Below, piece after piece: positions 15,966 to 24,247 of a stretch of 64,000 nt of DNA. The notes below the pieces were generated by a model that worked only from the letters and a program-made list of their open reading frames with translations, did no database searches and was not told the origin of the DNA. Every line of letters begins with the position of its first letter. The stretch's first letter is position 1. This DNA comes from Actinacidiphila acididurans. GTDB taxonomy: Bacteria > Actinomycetota > Actinomycetes > Streptomycetales > Streptomycetaceae. A program made the translations under genes and the position numbers. The DNA lies in contig NZ_JADKYB010000008.1 in NCBI RefSeq assembly GCF_016918855.1, positions 248,001 to 312,000 on the forward strand. The letters are read 5' to 3'.

Positions 15966-18656
15966 TTGGGGGGCGTACGGGCGTGGCGTTTCGGCATCGG
16001 CCTGGCCGGGTGCCTGCTGCTGGTGGCGGGCGTCGTGAACTGCGGGTTCATGGCGCGTGCCGTCTGGAGTGCCGGTGCGGCCCGCGACGCGCACCACAAG
16101 AGTGACAGCGGGACATCCGCCGCCGATCAGCCGGACGAGTCGGATCTGCCGGCCGTGCCGGCCGACATCAGCGGCTCGACGCTGGTCACCGTACGGAAGG
16201 CGAACGCCCACCACTGGCGCGTGACGACGCGGTACCGGTTCACCCTCGGTGCCCGGGCCCCGCTGCTCGGCTGGCTGCGCGACAACCCCGAGGGGTTCGC
16301 CGACCTGCTGCCGCACCTGCCCGGTGGATACGCCACCGAGCACGCCGACACGAGCGGAAAAACCGACCTTCCCCGTACTTCCGGGATCAGCCAGCCTTCC
16401 CGGACCGCCAATGCCGTGGTCACGGCTTCCTCCAGCCGGCTCCTGGGCGCCGGGGAGATCCCTTCGCTCGCGTACGACTTGTCCTGGACCGACGCGAACG
16501 GGAACGAGGTGTCCTGGGCGCGTGCCCGGTGGACTTTCGCCTTCGACGCTCCCGGCCTGTCGGCGAGTGTCCACGGACAGCCGGACGCACAACAGGAGCA
16601 CCGCGCGACGTTTCAGCTGGGCGGACCCGGGGTGGCGCGCGAAAACCTCTACATCCAGTTGTACGACCCCCGCACGTGGGCCGATCCAGGGCCTTTGCAG
16701 GGCTTCCTCCCGGTCCTCCTTTCCGCCCTCGTCGTCGCGGTGACCGCTGTCGTCGGCCGGTCGCTGCTGTCCCGTGCCGCGGAGCCGCTCCTGCCCGCCG
16801 CCACGCGTCCGCGGTGGCAGGCCGCCCTCTTGATCGGCGTCCTGCTGCTCGCCTCGGTGACCGTCCTCACGGACGTCGAGATCGTCGACTGGACCAAGGG
16901 CGCCATCAGGGCCGACGGCGCGGAGTTCACCGACATCTCGCCGGCGGCCGGCGCACAACAGGCGCTGATGGCCGTCAACTGGTTCGCCCTGCCGGTACTC
17001 GTGCAGGCGGTCCTCGTCCGGGCGGTGACCGGGCGACCGCCGCGAGCGGAGGACATCTGGCCGGTCACCGCGCCCGCGATCTGTCTGCTGCTGATGGAAA
17101 CCGCGGTGGCCGGCTTCCCGGGCTGGGCCGGGGTCTCCTGGCTGTTCGTCATCGTGTCGGCCGCGGGAAGCGGGGTGCTGCTGCGCCGGGGGCCACGAGG
17201 GCGCCCCGGCCACCGCTGGGCGGCAACGGCCGCGGCTACCTCTTTGGCGGGCACCGCGGGCATGACCGCGCTCATCCGGTTCCCCGACGCCGCGGGGGCG
17301 GATCCGGGAAGAACCTTCTGGTCCCTCGCGGCCGGAGCCACCGCCGTCCTCCTCGTCCTGCCGTGGGCCATGACTTTCCTGGCCGGCAGTCGCCGCCTGG
17401 CGGGCGCACCTCGATGGTCACCGGCCGCCGTACTCCTGGCCGTTGCCGCGGTCGGCGCCGCCCTGCTGCCCTGGCGCACCGAGTCCTACGGCTGGATCGA
17501 CCCGCAGCGGGCGAGCCTGGGCATATCCATGCTGGCCGACCTCGGCGGGCTGGCTCCTCCGGGCGCCACGCGTGTCACCTCCCTGCAACAGCTCACCGCT
17601 GCCTGGCAGATCGTCTGGATCGGCTGCGCCGTCCTCCTTCTCACCGTCCTGCGCCGCGCCGGGCAGGGCGCGGGCCGATGGGCGCCGGGCGCCCGGCTCT
17701 GGTGCACCGCACTGGTGTGGCTGGCCGCGACGTCCTCCCTGTCCGGCAACCCCATCACCGTGTTCGGCCGGTGGACGAGCCCCGTCCTGACGGTCCTGGC
17801 CGCGCTGTGCGTTCCCTGGCTGGTGCCGCTGCCCCGCGCGGCGCAGGCCCGCCGGCTGCACCGACTGTCGCGCGCCGCCCACGTACGCCTGGTGAACTCG
17901 CTGCTGGCCGGGCAACTCCTGGGCGCCGGACGGGGCGGATTCCTGCGCGATTCCAGCGCTCAACTGGCCGACGGCTCCCTCACTCCCGCGGACTGGAACG
18001 CCCGCTGGCAGTCCCTCAGCGGCACCGCCCCCGACCCGGCCGGTGCATTGACCCGCTTGCGCGGCGCGGCCCTCGGCTCCTCCGGCGGCTACGCCCCGTG
18101 GGCCAACGGGGCGACCGCGGCCGTGGTGACCCTTCTCCTCGGCCTGCCCTGGTCGGTGTCGCTGTGGTGGCAGGCGTGGACTCCGGACGGACTTCCGCAG
18201 GCGCTCACCACCACCTTGTCGGCCGTCACCGTGTGGGCCGCGTTCGGTTTCACCTACGGCTATCTCTACTCATGGCTGCGCGGCAGGGACCCCCTGACCA
18301 AGGCCGGATACCTGACCGCGGCCATGCTGCCGGTGCAACTGCTGCTGATGCCTTCCCAGTTCGACGGGATCCCGGCCGCCACCCAAGTGCTCTCTCTTTG
18401 CGGCCAGACCGCCCTGATCGGCCTGGGACTCGGCCTCTACTGGGAAGCACGCCTGGTGCGCGCGGCGGGCATGCCCTGGGGGTACGTACGCAACGCGCGG
18501 CGGGCCTCCTCCCTCGTCGTCCCCGCCACCACCGTCCTCCTGGCCGCCGCGACCACCCTCGCCACCGTCTTCGCCGACAACTGGGCCAACTCCCTCACCG
18601 ATCAGCCCAGTCGCCCTCCGGCCAGTGTCAGCACCCCGACCCCGGGCGCGCCCTGA
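15966..18656 (+). CDS. Large polytopic membrane protein of unknown function (896 aa)
   Basis: One membrane segment near residues 8-30 precedes an outer-face domain of roughly 200 residues without recognisable motifs. About 14 hydrophobic helices follow (for example SALVVAVTAVVGRSLL, LLIGVLLLASVTVL, AALCVPWLVPLP, VVPATTVLLAAATTLATVF). A soluble stretch of about 90 residues lies between helices near residue 640. The preferred start is TTG at 15966 because GGAGGGAGAAGG lies just upstream; earlier in-frame codons lack a ribosome site. I do not recognise the family; transport or an exopolymer-related role is possible. It lies 130 nt after the radical SAM operon on the same strand, so co-transcription is possible but unproven. 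Confidence 0.75.
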   Translation: MGGVRAWRFGIGLAGCLLLVAGVVNCGFMARAVWSAGAARDAHHKSDSGTSAADQPDESDLPAVPADISGSTLVTVRKANAHHWRVTTRYRFTLGARAPLLGWLRDNPEGFADLLPHLPGGYATEHADTSGKTDLPRTSGISQPSRTANAVVTASSSRLLGAGEIPSLAYDLSWTDANGNEVSWARARWTFAFDAPGLSASVHGQPDAQQEHRATFQLGGPGVARENLYIQLYDPRTWADPGPLQGFLPVLLSALVVAVTAVVGRSLLSRAAEPLLPAATRPRWQAALLIGVLLLASVTVLTDVEIVDWTKGAIRADGAEFTDISPAAGAQQALMAVNWFALPVLVQAVLVRAVTGRPPRAEDIWPVTAPAICLLLMETAVAGFPGWAGVSWLFVIVSAAGSGVLLRRGPRGRPGHRWAATAAATSLAGTAGMTALIRFPDAAGADPGRTFWSLAAGATAVLLVLPWAMTFLAGSRRLAGAPRWSPAAVLLAVAAVGAALLPWRTESYGWIDPQRASLGISMLADLGGLAPPGATRVTSLQQLTAAWQIVWIGCAVLLLTVLRRAGQGAGRWAPGARLWCTALVWLAATSSLSGNPITVFGRWTSPVLTVLAALCVPWLVPLPRAAQARRLHRLSRAAHVRLVNSLLAGQLLGAGRGGFLRDSSAQLADGSLTPADWNARWQSLSGTAPDPAGALTRLRGAALGSSGGYAPWANGATAAVVTLLLGLPWSVSLWWQAWTPDGLPQALTTTLSAVTVWAAFGFTYGYLYSWLRGRDPLTKAGYLTAAMLPVQLLLMPSQFDGIPAATQVLSLCGQTALIGLGLGLYWEARLVRAAGMPWGYVRNARRASSLVVPATTVLLAAATTLATVFADNWANSLTDQPSRPPASVSTPTPGAP

Positions 18657-18800
18657 CGCGAACACCGCGTCGGCCCCGGCCCGGCAATTCGACCGGCATG
18701 TCCGCGGTGGACCGGTCAATGCGTGAACCGTCATGGACCCACCGCTTTGCGCTGATTACCGTCGTGACTCCACATCCGACCCAATTTCGGAGGTACGTCG

Positions 18801-19274
18801 GTGAAAACACCGATCAGACGGCGTATCGCGGGCGCGCTGGGCACGGCTGCCGCGTTAGCGGGCGGCATCCTGGTGGCGCCCACCCCGGCGCACGCCGCCT
18901 GGGGCGCGACGTCCCCTGTGTCGATCCAGGTCACCTACCAGTACCCGACCGGCACCACGGTCCAGCTCGGCCACATCGACGGCTGGGTGCAGTTCGACGA
19001 CGGCGGCGACTCGTTCCAGTACTCGCTGAACGTGTGCCAGCAGTCCAGCTACACCACCCCCAAGATCCAGGTCGCGGTGAACGCCGGCTGGGTCGGCAAC
19101 ACCTGGCAGCAGACCTTCCTGGAGTACCTCACGCCCCCCAACGGGTGCACCACGGTCACCGGCCAGGACACCTACGCCGACTTCAGAAACGTCGAGTTCG
19201 TCCTCTACGGCGACACCTTCACCCCCGCCCACACCACCGTGAGCAAGCAGGCCGTCCTCACCAACCCGTACTGA
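18801..19274 (+). CDS. Small secreted protein (157 aa)
   Basis: A GTG start 7 nt after GGAGG. A Sec signal peptide has basic KTPIRRR, a hydrophobic stretch, and cleavage expected after PTPAHA (about residue 32). The mature part of about 125 residues is rich in Thr, Tyr and Gln with two conserved-looking Cys (NVCQQSS and NGCTTV) that could form a disulfide, giving a compact extracellular beta protein. The family is not recognised. It has its own promoter region of 144 nt and is followed by a hairpin terminator, so it is monocistronic. Confidence 0.75.
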   Translation: MKTPIRRRIAGALGTAAALAGGILVAPTPAHAAWGATSPVSIQVTYQYPTGTTVQLGHIDGWVQFDDGGDSFQYSLNVCQQSSYTTPKIQVAVNAGWVGNTWQQTFLEYLTPPNGCTTVTGQDTYADFRNVEFVLYGDTFTPAHTTVSKQAVLTNPY

Positions 19275-19282
19275 CGCCCCCC

Positions 19283-19316
19283 CGGGCCCGGGCGCAGGCA
19301 AGGGCACCCGGGCCCG
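19283..19316 (+). terminator. Hairpin terminator after the secreted protein
   Basis: CGGGCCCGGG (19283-19292) pairs with CCCGGGCCCG (19307-19316), a 10-bp perfect stem with a 14-nt loop, 8 nt after the stop codon. Confidence 0.7.
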
Positions 19317-19369
19317 TCCATCAGGAGCGGGCACTGTTTGAAGGGGACGGGCCAGGGCAGCCGCAGGGC

Positions 19370-20836
19370 GTGGATCAGACGCAGGCACCCGTACTCGAAG
19401 CCCTGGCCGCCTACCACGCCAACGGCCATGTGGCGTTCACTCCGCCCGGTCACAAGCAGGGCCGCGGCGCCGATCCCCGGACGCTGGCCACCCTCGGCGC
19501 GGACGTGTTCACCGCCGATGTGCTGGCCAACGGAGGGCTGGACGACCGGACGTCGTCACGCGGCATCCTGGAGCACGCCCAGCAGCTCATGGCCGAGGCG
19601 GTCGGGGCCGAGCGGACCTTCTTCTCCACCTGCGGCAGTTCGCTGTCCGTGAAGGCGGCGATGCTGGCCGTGGCGGGGCCGCACGAGTCCCTCGTGGTCG
19701 GGCGCGACGCGCACAAGTCGGTGGTGGCCGGCCTGATCCTGGCCGGGATCAGGCCGCTGTGGGTCGATCCGCAGTGGGATCCCGGCCTGCACCTGGCCCA
19801 TCCGCCGTCGGCGCAGGGCTTCGCGCGGGTGCTCGCCGAGCACCCCGAGGCCCGCGGCGCGCTGATCACCTCGCCGACCCCGTACGGCACCTGCGCGGAC
19901 CTGGCGGCCGTCGTCGAGGCGCTGCACGCCCGCGGCAAGCCGCTGATCGTGGACGAGGCATGGGGCGCCCACCTGCCCTTCCACCCCCGTCTGCCGCGCT
20001 GGGCGATGGACGCCGGCGCCGACGTGTGCGTCACCTCCGTCCACAAGATGGGCTCGGGCCTGGAGCAGAGCTCGGTCTTCCACCTGCAGGGCGACCTCGT
20101 CGAGGCGTCGGTGCTCAAGAGCTGCGAGGACCTGCTCGGCACCACCAGCCCGTCCGTCATCCTCTACGCCGCGCTCGACGGCTGGCGTCGGCAGATGGTG
20201 CAGCACGGCCGGGCGCTCTACGACTCCGCGCTCGACCTGGCGACCGACCTGCGGGCCCGCATCGAGCAACTGCCGGGCCTGCACGTCCACGGCCGCGACG
20301 ACTTCTGCGGGCCGGACCGGGCGGCCGACCTGGACCCGCTCCAGCTCGTGATCGATGTGTCGGGCCTGGGCATCACCGGCTACACGGCGGGCGACTGGAT
20401 GCGCTCGCACCGTCAGGTCGACCTGCATGTGTGCGACCACCGCCGGGTCAGCGCCCAGCTCACGCACGCCGACGACAGCACCGGCGCGTCCCGGCTCGTG
20501 GCCGGCCTGGAGGAACTCGTCGCGGTGGCCGGGGACCTGCGCCCGGCGGCGAAGGTCGAGGTGCCCGACCCCGCCGCGCTGCGGCTGGAACAGGCGCTGC
20601 TGCCGCGCGACGCCTTCTTCGGCCCGGTCGAGCACGTGCCGCTGGACAAGGCCGCCGGGCGGGTCGCGGCGGAGATGCTGACCCCGTATCCGCCGGGCAT
20701 CCCGGCCGCGATCCCCGGCGAACGGCTGGACGCGGCGGTCCTCGCCTACCTGCGCACCGGTCACGACGCCGGCATGTTCGTGCCCGACGCGGCCGACACC
20801 GAACTCGGCACCGTACGCGTGGTGGTCGAACAGTAA
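19370..20836 (+). CDS. Orn/Lys/Arg decarboxylase-family PLP enzyme
   Basis: A 488-residue fold-type I PLP enzyme of the prokaryotic Orn/Lys/Arg decarboxylase family. FTPPGHKQGRGAD opens the PLP domain, DEAWGAHLPFH carries the conserved Asp that contacts the pyridine N, and SVHKMGSGLEQ carries the Schiff-base Lys (about K226). The C-terminal domain LTPYPPGIPAAIPGE is typical. It lacks the N-terminal wing domain of E. coli inducible decarboxylases, giving the shorter SpeA-like form. A role in polyamine formation from arginine, lysine or ornithine is likely; the substrate cannot be assigned. The GTG start is chosen by domain boundary; the ribosome site is weak. Confidence 0.85.
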   Translation: MDQTQAPVLEALAAYHANGHVAFTPPGHKQGRGADPRTLATLGADVFTADVLANGGLDDRTSSRGILEHAQQLMAEAVGAERTFFSTCGSSLSVKAAMLAVAGPHESLVVGRDAHKSVVAGLILAGIRPLWVDPQWDPGLHLAHPPSAQGFARVLAEHPEARGALITSPTPYGTCADLAAVVEALHARGKPLIVDEAWGAHLPFHPRLPRWAMDAGADVCVTSVHKMGSGLEQSSVFHLQGDLVEASVLKSCEDLLGTTSPSVILYAALDGWRRQMVQHGRALYDSALDLATDLRARIEQLPGLHVHGRDDFCGPDRAADLDPLQLVIDVSGLGITGYTAGDWMRSHRQVDLHVCDHRRVSAQLTHADDSTGASRLVAGLEELVAVAGDLRPAAKVEVPDPAALRLEQALLPRDAFFGPVEHVPLDKAAGRVAAEMLTPYPPGIPAAIPGERLDAAVLAYLRTGHDAGMFVPDAADTELGTVRVVVEQ

Positions 20837-20933
20837 GGACAGCAAGGGCCTGGCCGTACGGCATGTTCGCACAGATGTTTGATCATCGGGTCGCGGGAAA
20901 GGCACGAAACGAGTCGACCTGAGGTGAATGCCG

Positions 20934-21236
20934 ATGCTTCGTGCCAGTCGGGACGTAAACGATTCCGGTGCGGGGGAGGAGCCCCCGATCGCCGACTACG
21001 ACCACATGACCGTGCGCGCCGTCGAGGGGTGCGCACGGTCGCTGACGTACGAGCAGCTGACGGCGGTGCTGGACTACGAGTGCGCGCACCAGGCCCGCAC
21101 CCCGGTGATCCGGCTGCTGACCGCGAGGTTGCGGCTGCTCCGGGAGGAGCGGTCCGCGGGGGAGCGCAGCGGGGGGTACGGACCCGCGCCGCGGTCGTCC
21201 GTTCCGGGCCGGCACATCGGGGGCGCCGAGCCGTAG
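20934..21236 (+). CDS. DUF8129-like small protein
   Basis: A 100-residue protein. The core IADYDHMTVRAVEGCARSL followed by LTYEQLTAVLDYECAHQARTPVIRLLTARL matches a small helical actinobacterial domain (DUF8129-type) that also occurs at the ends of lipid-droplet-associated proteins. The second ATG (20934) is chosen because GAGGTGA lies at suitable distance; the ATG at 20928 abuts it. The C-terminal 25 residues are basic, Gly-rich and probably disordered. No operon partner is evident. Confidence 0.65.
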   Translation: MLRASRDVNDSGAGEEPPIADYDHMTVRAVEGCARSLTYEQLTAVLDYECAHQARTPVIRLLTARLRLLREERSAGERSGGYGPAPRSSVPGRHIGGAEP

Positions 21237-21237
21237 G

Positions 21238-21269
21238 CGGCCCGGCGGCCCGGCGGCCCGGCGGCCCGG
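21238..21269. repeat. CGGCCCGG octamer repeat x4
   Basis: Four perfect tandem copies of CGGCCCGG directly after the stop codon of the preceding gene; can fold back on itself. Confidence 0.85.
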
Positions 21270-21427
21270 AGCGGATCACCCGTACGGACGCGTTCGACGG
21301 GTGCCCGGGCCCGGCGGGCGGCAAGCATGGGGGAGGGAACGTGCGCCCTCGTGCCGTACCGGCACGCCCCGCAGGGCCCGGGCGGGACCTCGTCGTCCAC
21401 CCGGAACGCCAACCGTGAGGGAGACGT

Positions 21428-22570
21428 ATGACCGGGATCGAATCCGCCGGAGGCGTGGGCCCCGGTGCGCAGGCGGGCGTCGGCGGGCCCGCCGTCGAGT
21501 TCGACGCGCCGCGGGCGGACCTGCGGCGCGTGGGCATCGGCCGGGACTTCTGGTATCCGGTGGCCGTCTCGGGGAGCGTGCGCAAGGGCAAGGTGTTCGC
21601 GACGTCGTTCGCGGGCGAGCGGATCGCGCTCTACCGCGGGGAGAGCGGCGGTGTCCACGCGCTGGAGGACCGGTGTGCCCACCGCCAGGTGCCGCTCAGC
21701 ATGGGCGTGGTGGAGGGCGACGCGCTGCGCTGCGCCTACCACGCGTGGGCGTACCGGGGCGACGGGCGCGTGTCCCAGATCCCGTACCTGTCCCGGGAAT
21801 GCGCCCGGCCGCCGCGCGGTGTGCGGGCCTTCCCGGTGCGCGAGGCGTACGGCCTGGTCTTCGTCCACCCCGGCGATCCGGCCCTGGCGGAGGCGACCCC
21901 GCTGCCCGAACTGCCGTTGCTCGGCTCGCCGCGGTACACGACCATGACGTTCTCCCGCACGGTGCGCTGCCACTACTCCTTCATGCACGAGAACCTGCTG
22001 GACATGAACCACCAGTTCCTGCACCGCGGCGTGGTCGGCAGACTGCGCCCGGAACTGCTGGGGCACCGCAGCGACGCGGTGTCGGCGGAGGCGCGGTACC
22101 TGTTCACCCACGACGGGGGCCGGCGCGACCGGGGCGCCGGGCTGCTGGCCGGCGAAGGCGTCGGCCGCGGCGGTTCCGCCGACGTGATGACGATCCGTAC
22201 CGAGTACCCGTACCAGCGGCTGGAACTGGTGCCCCAGGGCGCGCAGCGCCCGGCGCTGAGCCTGTGGGCGGTGTACGTGCCCGAGGACGCCGAGCAGCGC
22301 ACCTGCCACGCGTACGGGCTGCTGACGATCGAGAAGCCGCGCGTGCCGGGGCTGCTGCGGATGGGCTGGCCGTTGATCAGGCGGTTCACCGAGCGGGTGT
22401 TCGCCGAGGACCGCGCGGTCGTCGAGGCCGAGCAGCGGGCCTGGCAGGAGCAGGGCGAGGACCGCAACCACGAGGTCTTCCCCGTCGTTCTCGACGTCCG
22501 CCGGGTGCTGCGCGCCAACGGCGTGCCGATCCGTCCCGCACGTCCCGCGACCGCCGACCTCGTCCACTGA
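21428..22570 (+). CDS. Rieske [2Fe-2S] aromatic-ring-hydroxylating-type oxygenase
   Basis: A 380-residue Rieske non-haem iron oxygenase alpha-subunit. The Rieske cluster ligands are C83-x-H85 and C102-x2-H105 (CAHRQV ... CAYHAW). The mononuclear iron site is D192-x2-H195-x3-H199 in the segment LDMNHQFLHR. Length and architecture suit VanA/KshA-like single-component oxygenases that need a separate reductase; none lies nearby. The ATG follows GAGGGAGACGT. The gene ends inside the first unit of a 15-bp tandem repeat and is 58 nt upstream of a B12-radical SAM gene, so the two are probably co-transcribed and may act on one lipid substrate. Confidence 0.88.
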   Translation: MTGIESAGGVGPGAQAGVGGPAVEFDAPRADLRRVGIGRDFWYPVAVSGSVRKGKVFATSFAGERIALYRGESGGVHALEDRCAHRQVPLSMGVVEGDALRCAYHAWAYRGDGRVSQIPYLSRECARPPRGVRAFPVREAYGLVFVHPGDPALAEATPLPELPLLGSPRYTTMTFSRTVRCHYSFMHENLLDMNHQFLHRGVVGRLRPELLGHRSDAVSAEARYLFTHDGGRRDRGAGLLAGEGVGRGGSADVMTIRTEYPYQRLELVPQGAQRPALSLWAVYVPEDAEQRTCHAYGLLTIEKPRVPGLLRMGWPLIRRFTERVFAEDRAVVEAEQRAWQEQGEDRNHEVFPVVLDVRRVLRANGVPIRPARPATADLVH

Positions 22571-22615
22571 GACCTCGTCCACTGAGACCTCGTCCACTGA
22601 GACCTCGTCCACCGA
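22556..22615. repeat. 15-bp tandem repeat x4 spanning the Rieske stop codon
   Basis: GACCTCGTCCACTGA is repeated at 22556, 22571 and 22586, with a fourth copy at 22601 that has one change (ACCGA). The first copy encodes the last residues and stop of the Rieske protein; every perfect unit carries the in-phase TGA. Confidence 0.92.
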
Positions 22616-22628
22616 CCGCGAGGTGACC

Positions 22629-24110
22629 ATGCGCCTGCTCCTCGTCCATCCCAGTGCCCTGATGTACTCCGAGATCTTCCTGCGGCTGGAGCCGCTCGGC
22701 CTGGAACGGGTGGCCGGGGCGGCGCGCGACGCCGGCCACGAGGTCAGGATCGTCGACCTCCAGGTGAGCGACGGGCGGGAACTGGCCCGGGAATTCGCCA
22801 CCTTCCGGCCGCACGCCATGGGCGTCTCCCTGAACTACCTGGCCAACATCCCCGAGGCGATCGGCCTCGCCCGCGCGGCCAAAGGCGCCGCGCCGCACTG
22901 CTTCGTCTTCTTCGGCGGCCACAGCGTGTCCTTCGTCGCCGAGGACGTGCTCGAACAGGCCGAGGGCGCCGTGGACGCGGTGGTGCGCGGCGAGGGCGAA
23001 CCGGCGGTGGTCCCGCTGCTGGAGGCACTGCGCGACGGCGGCGTGGACGGGGTGCCGGGCATCGTCACCACCGCCGGCCGCGGCCCCGAACCGCAGATGA
23101 TGCACAGCATCGACAGCCCCCTCCCCGCCCGCGACCTGATGCGCCACCGCCGCAGGTACTTCATCGGCGAACTGGATCCCTGCGCGTCGATCGAGTTCAC
23201 CCGCGGCTGCCCCTGGGACTGCTCCTTCTGCTCCGCCTGGACCTTCTACGGCCGCAGCTACCGCAAGACCTCCCCCGACGCGGCCGGCGCGGAACTGGCG
23301 AGCATCCGGGAGCCGAACGTCTTCATCGTCGACGACGTCGCCTTCATCCGCCCCGAGCACGGCCACGCCATCGCCGCCGAACTCGAACGCCGCCGGATCC
23401 GCAAGCGCTACTACCTGGAGACCCGCAGCGACGTGCTGCTGCGCAACGAAGAGGTGTTCCGCCGCTGGACCCGGCTCGGCCTGCGGTACATGTTCCTCGG
23501 CATGGAGGCCATCGACGCCGAGGGCCTGGACCTGTACCGCAAACGGGTCAGCCCCGACGAGAACTTCCGCGCCCTGGAAGTGGCCCGCCGGCTCGGCATC
23601 AACGTGGCGATCAACCTCATCGTGGACCCCGGCTGGGACGAGGAGCGCTTCCGCCTCGTACGCGAATTCGCCCTGGCCGTCCCGGAGATCGTCCACCTGA
23701 CCGTCATGACGCCCTACCCCGGCACGGAGATCTGGCACACCGAGTCCCGCCGGCTCACCACCCGCGACTACCGGCTGTTCGACATCCAGCACGCCGTGGT
23801 GCCCACCGCCCTCCCGCTCGACGCCTTCTACCGCGAACTCGTACGGACCCAGGCGGTCATCAACCGCAAGCACCTGGGGCTGCGCACCGCGGTGGGCGCC
23901 CTGCGCGTCCTCGGCGGCAACCTGGCCCGCGGGCAGACCAACTTCGCCCGCATGCTGTGGAAGTTCAACCGCGTCTACAACCCGGCCCGGCAAATGGCCG
24001 ACCACCGGCGCCCGGTGCGGTACGAACTCCCGCTGCCGCAGCCGGTGGACATCGGCAGCCGCCGGCAACTGTTCGTCCACACCCGCCCGTCCGGTCGCCG
24101 CACGCAGTAG
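22629..24110 (+). CDS. hpnR: B12-binding radical SAM protein, probable hopanoid C-3 methylase
   Basis: 493 residues. The N-terminal cobalamin-binding domain (residues 1-150; VHPSALMYSEIFLRLEPLGLE at the start, FFGGHSVSF in the middle) is followed by a radical SAM core with C194-x3-C198-x2-C201 (CPWDCSFC). The opening VHPSALMYSE and overall length match what I recall for HpnR, which methylates hopanoids at C-3; neighbouring class B methylases are the alternative. No squalene-hopene cyclase genes lie in the window. It is downstream of a Rieske oxygenase and probably in one operon. The ATG follows GAGGTGA. Confidence 0.7.
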   Translation: MRLLLVHPSALMYSEIFLRLEPLGLERVAGAARDAGHEVRIVDLQVSDGRELAREFATFRPHAMGVSLNYLANIPEAIGLARAAKGAAPHCFVFFGGHSVSFVAEDVLEQAEGAVDAVVRGEGEPAVVPLLEALRDGGVDGVPGIVTTAGRGPEPQMMHSIDSPLPARDLMRHRRRYFIGELDPCASIEFTRGCPWDCSFCSAWTFYGRSYRKTSPDAAGAELASIREPNVFIVDDVAFIRPEHGHAIAAELERRRIRKRYYLETRSDVLLRNEEVFRRWTRLGLRYMFLGMEAIDAEGLDLYRKRVSPDENFRALEVARRLGINVAINLIVDPGWDEERFRLVREFALAVPEIVHLTVMTPYPGTEIWHTESRRLTTRDYRLFDIQHAVVPTALPLDAFYRELVRTQAVINRKHLGLRTAVGALRVLGGNLARGQTNFARMLWKFNRVYNPARQMADHRRPVRYELPLPQPVDIGSRRQLFVHTRPSGRRTQ

Positions 24111-24247
24111 CCGCCGTCTTCCTCAACCAGCCGGTCGTACGCGTGGGCCACGTGTGGATCCCCGGTCCCGGGGCAGCCGTGGGCTGCGAGAGCGCCACCG
24201 CTGCCGCAGGCACGGCGGAGCACCTGGACGACCGTGGAGGAGCCGCT

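Noticed and set aside
18656..18801. Riboswitch or tRNA in the gap before the secreted protein
   Set aside because: No conserved core, cloverleaf or aptamer motif is visible; only promoter-like sequence and the Shine-Dalgarno.
16529..20836. A 1435-codon frame spanning three genes
   Set aside because: Only the last 488 codons have protein-like motifs (decarboxylase). The remainder is a GC-rich shadow of the membrane and secreted protein genes.
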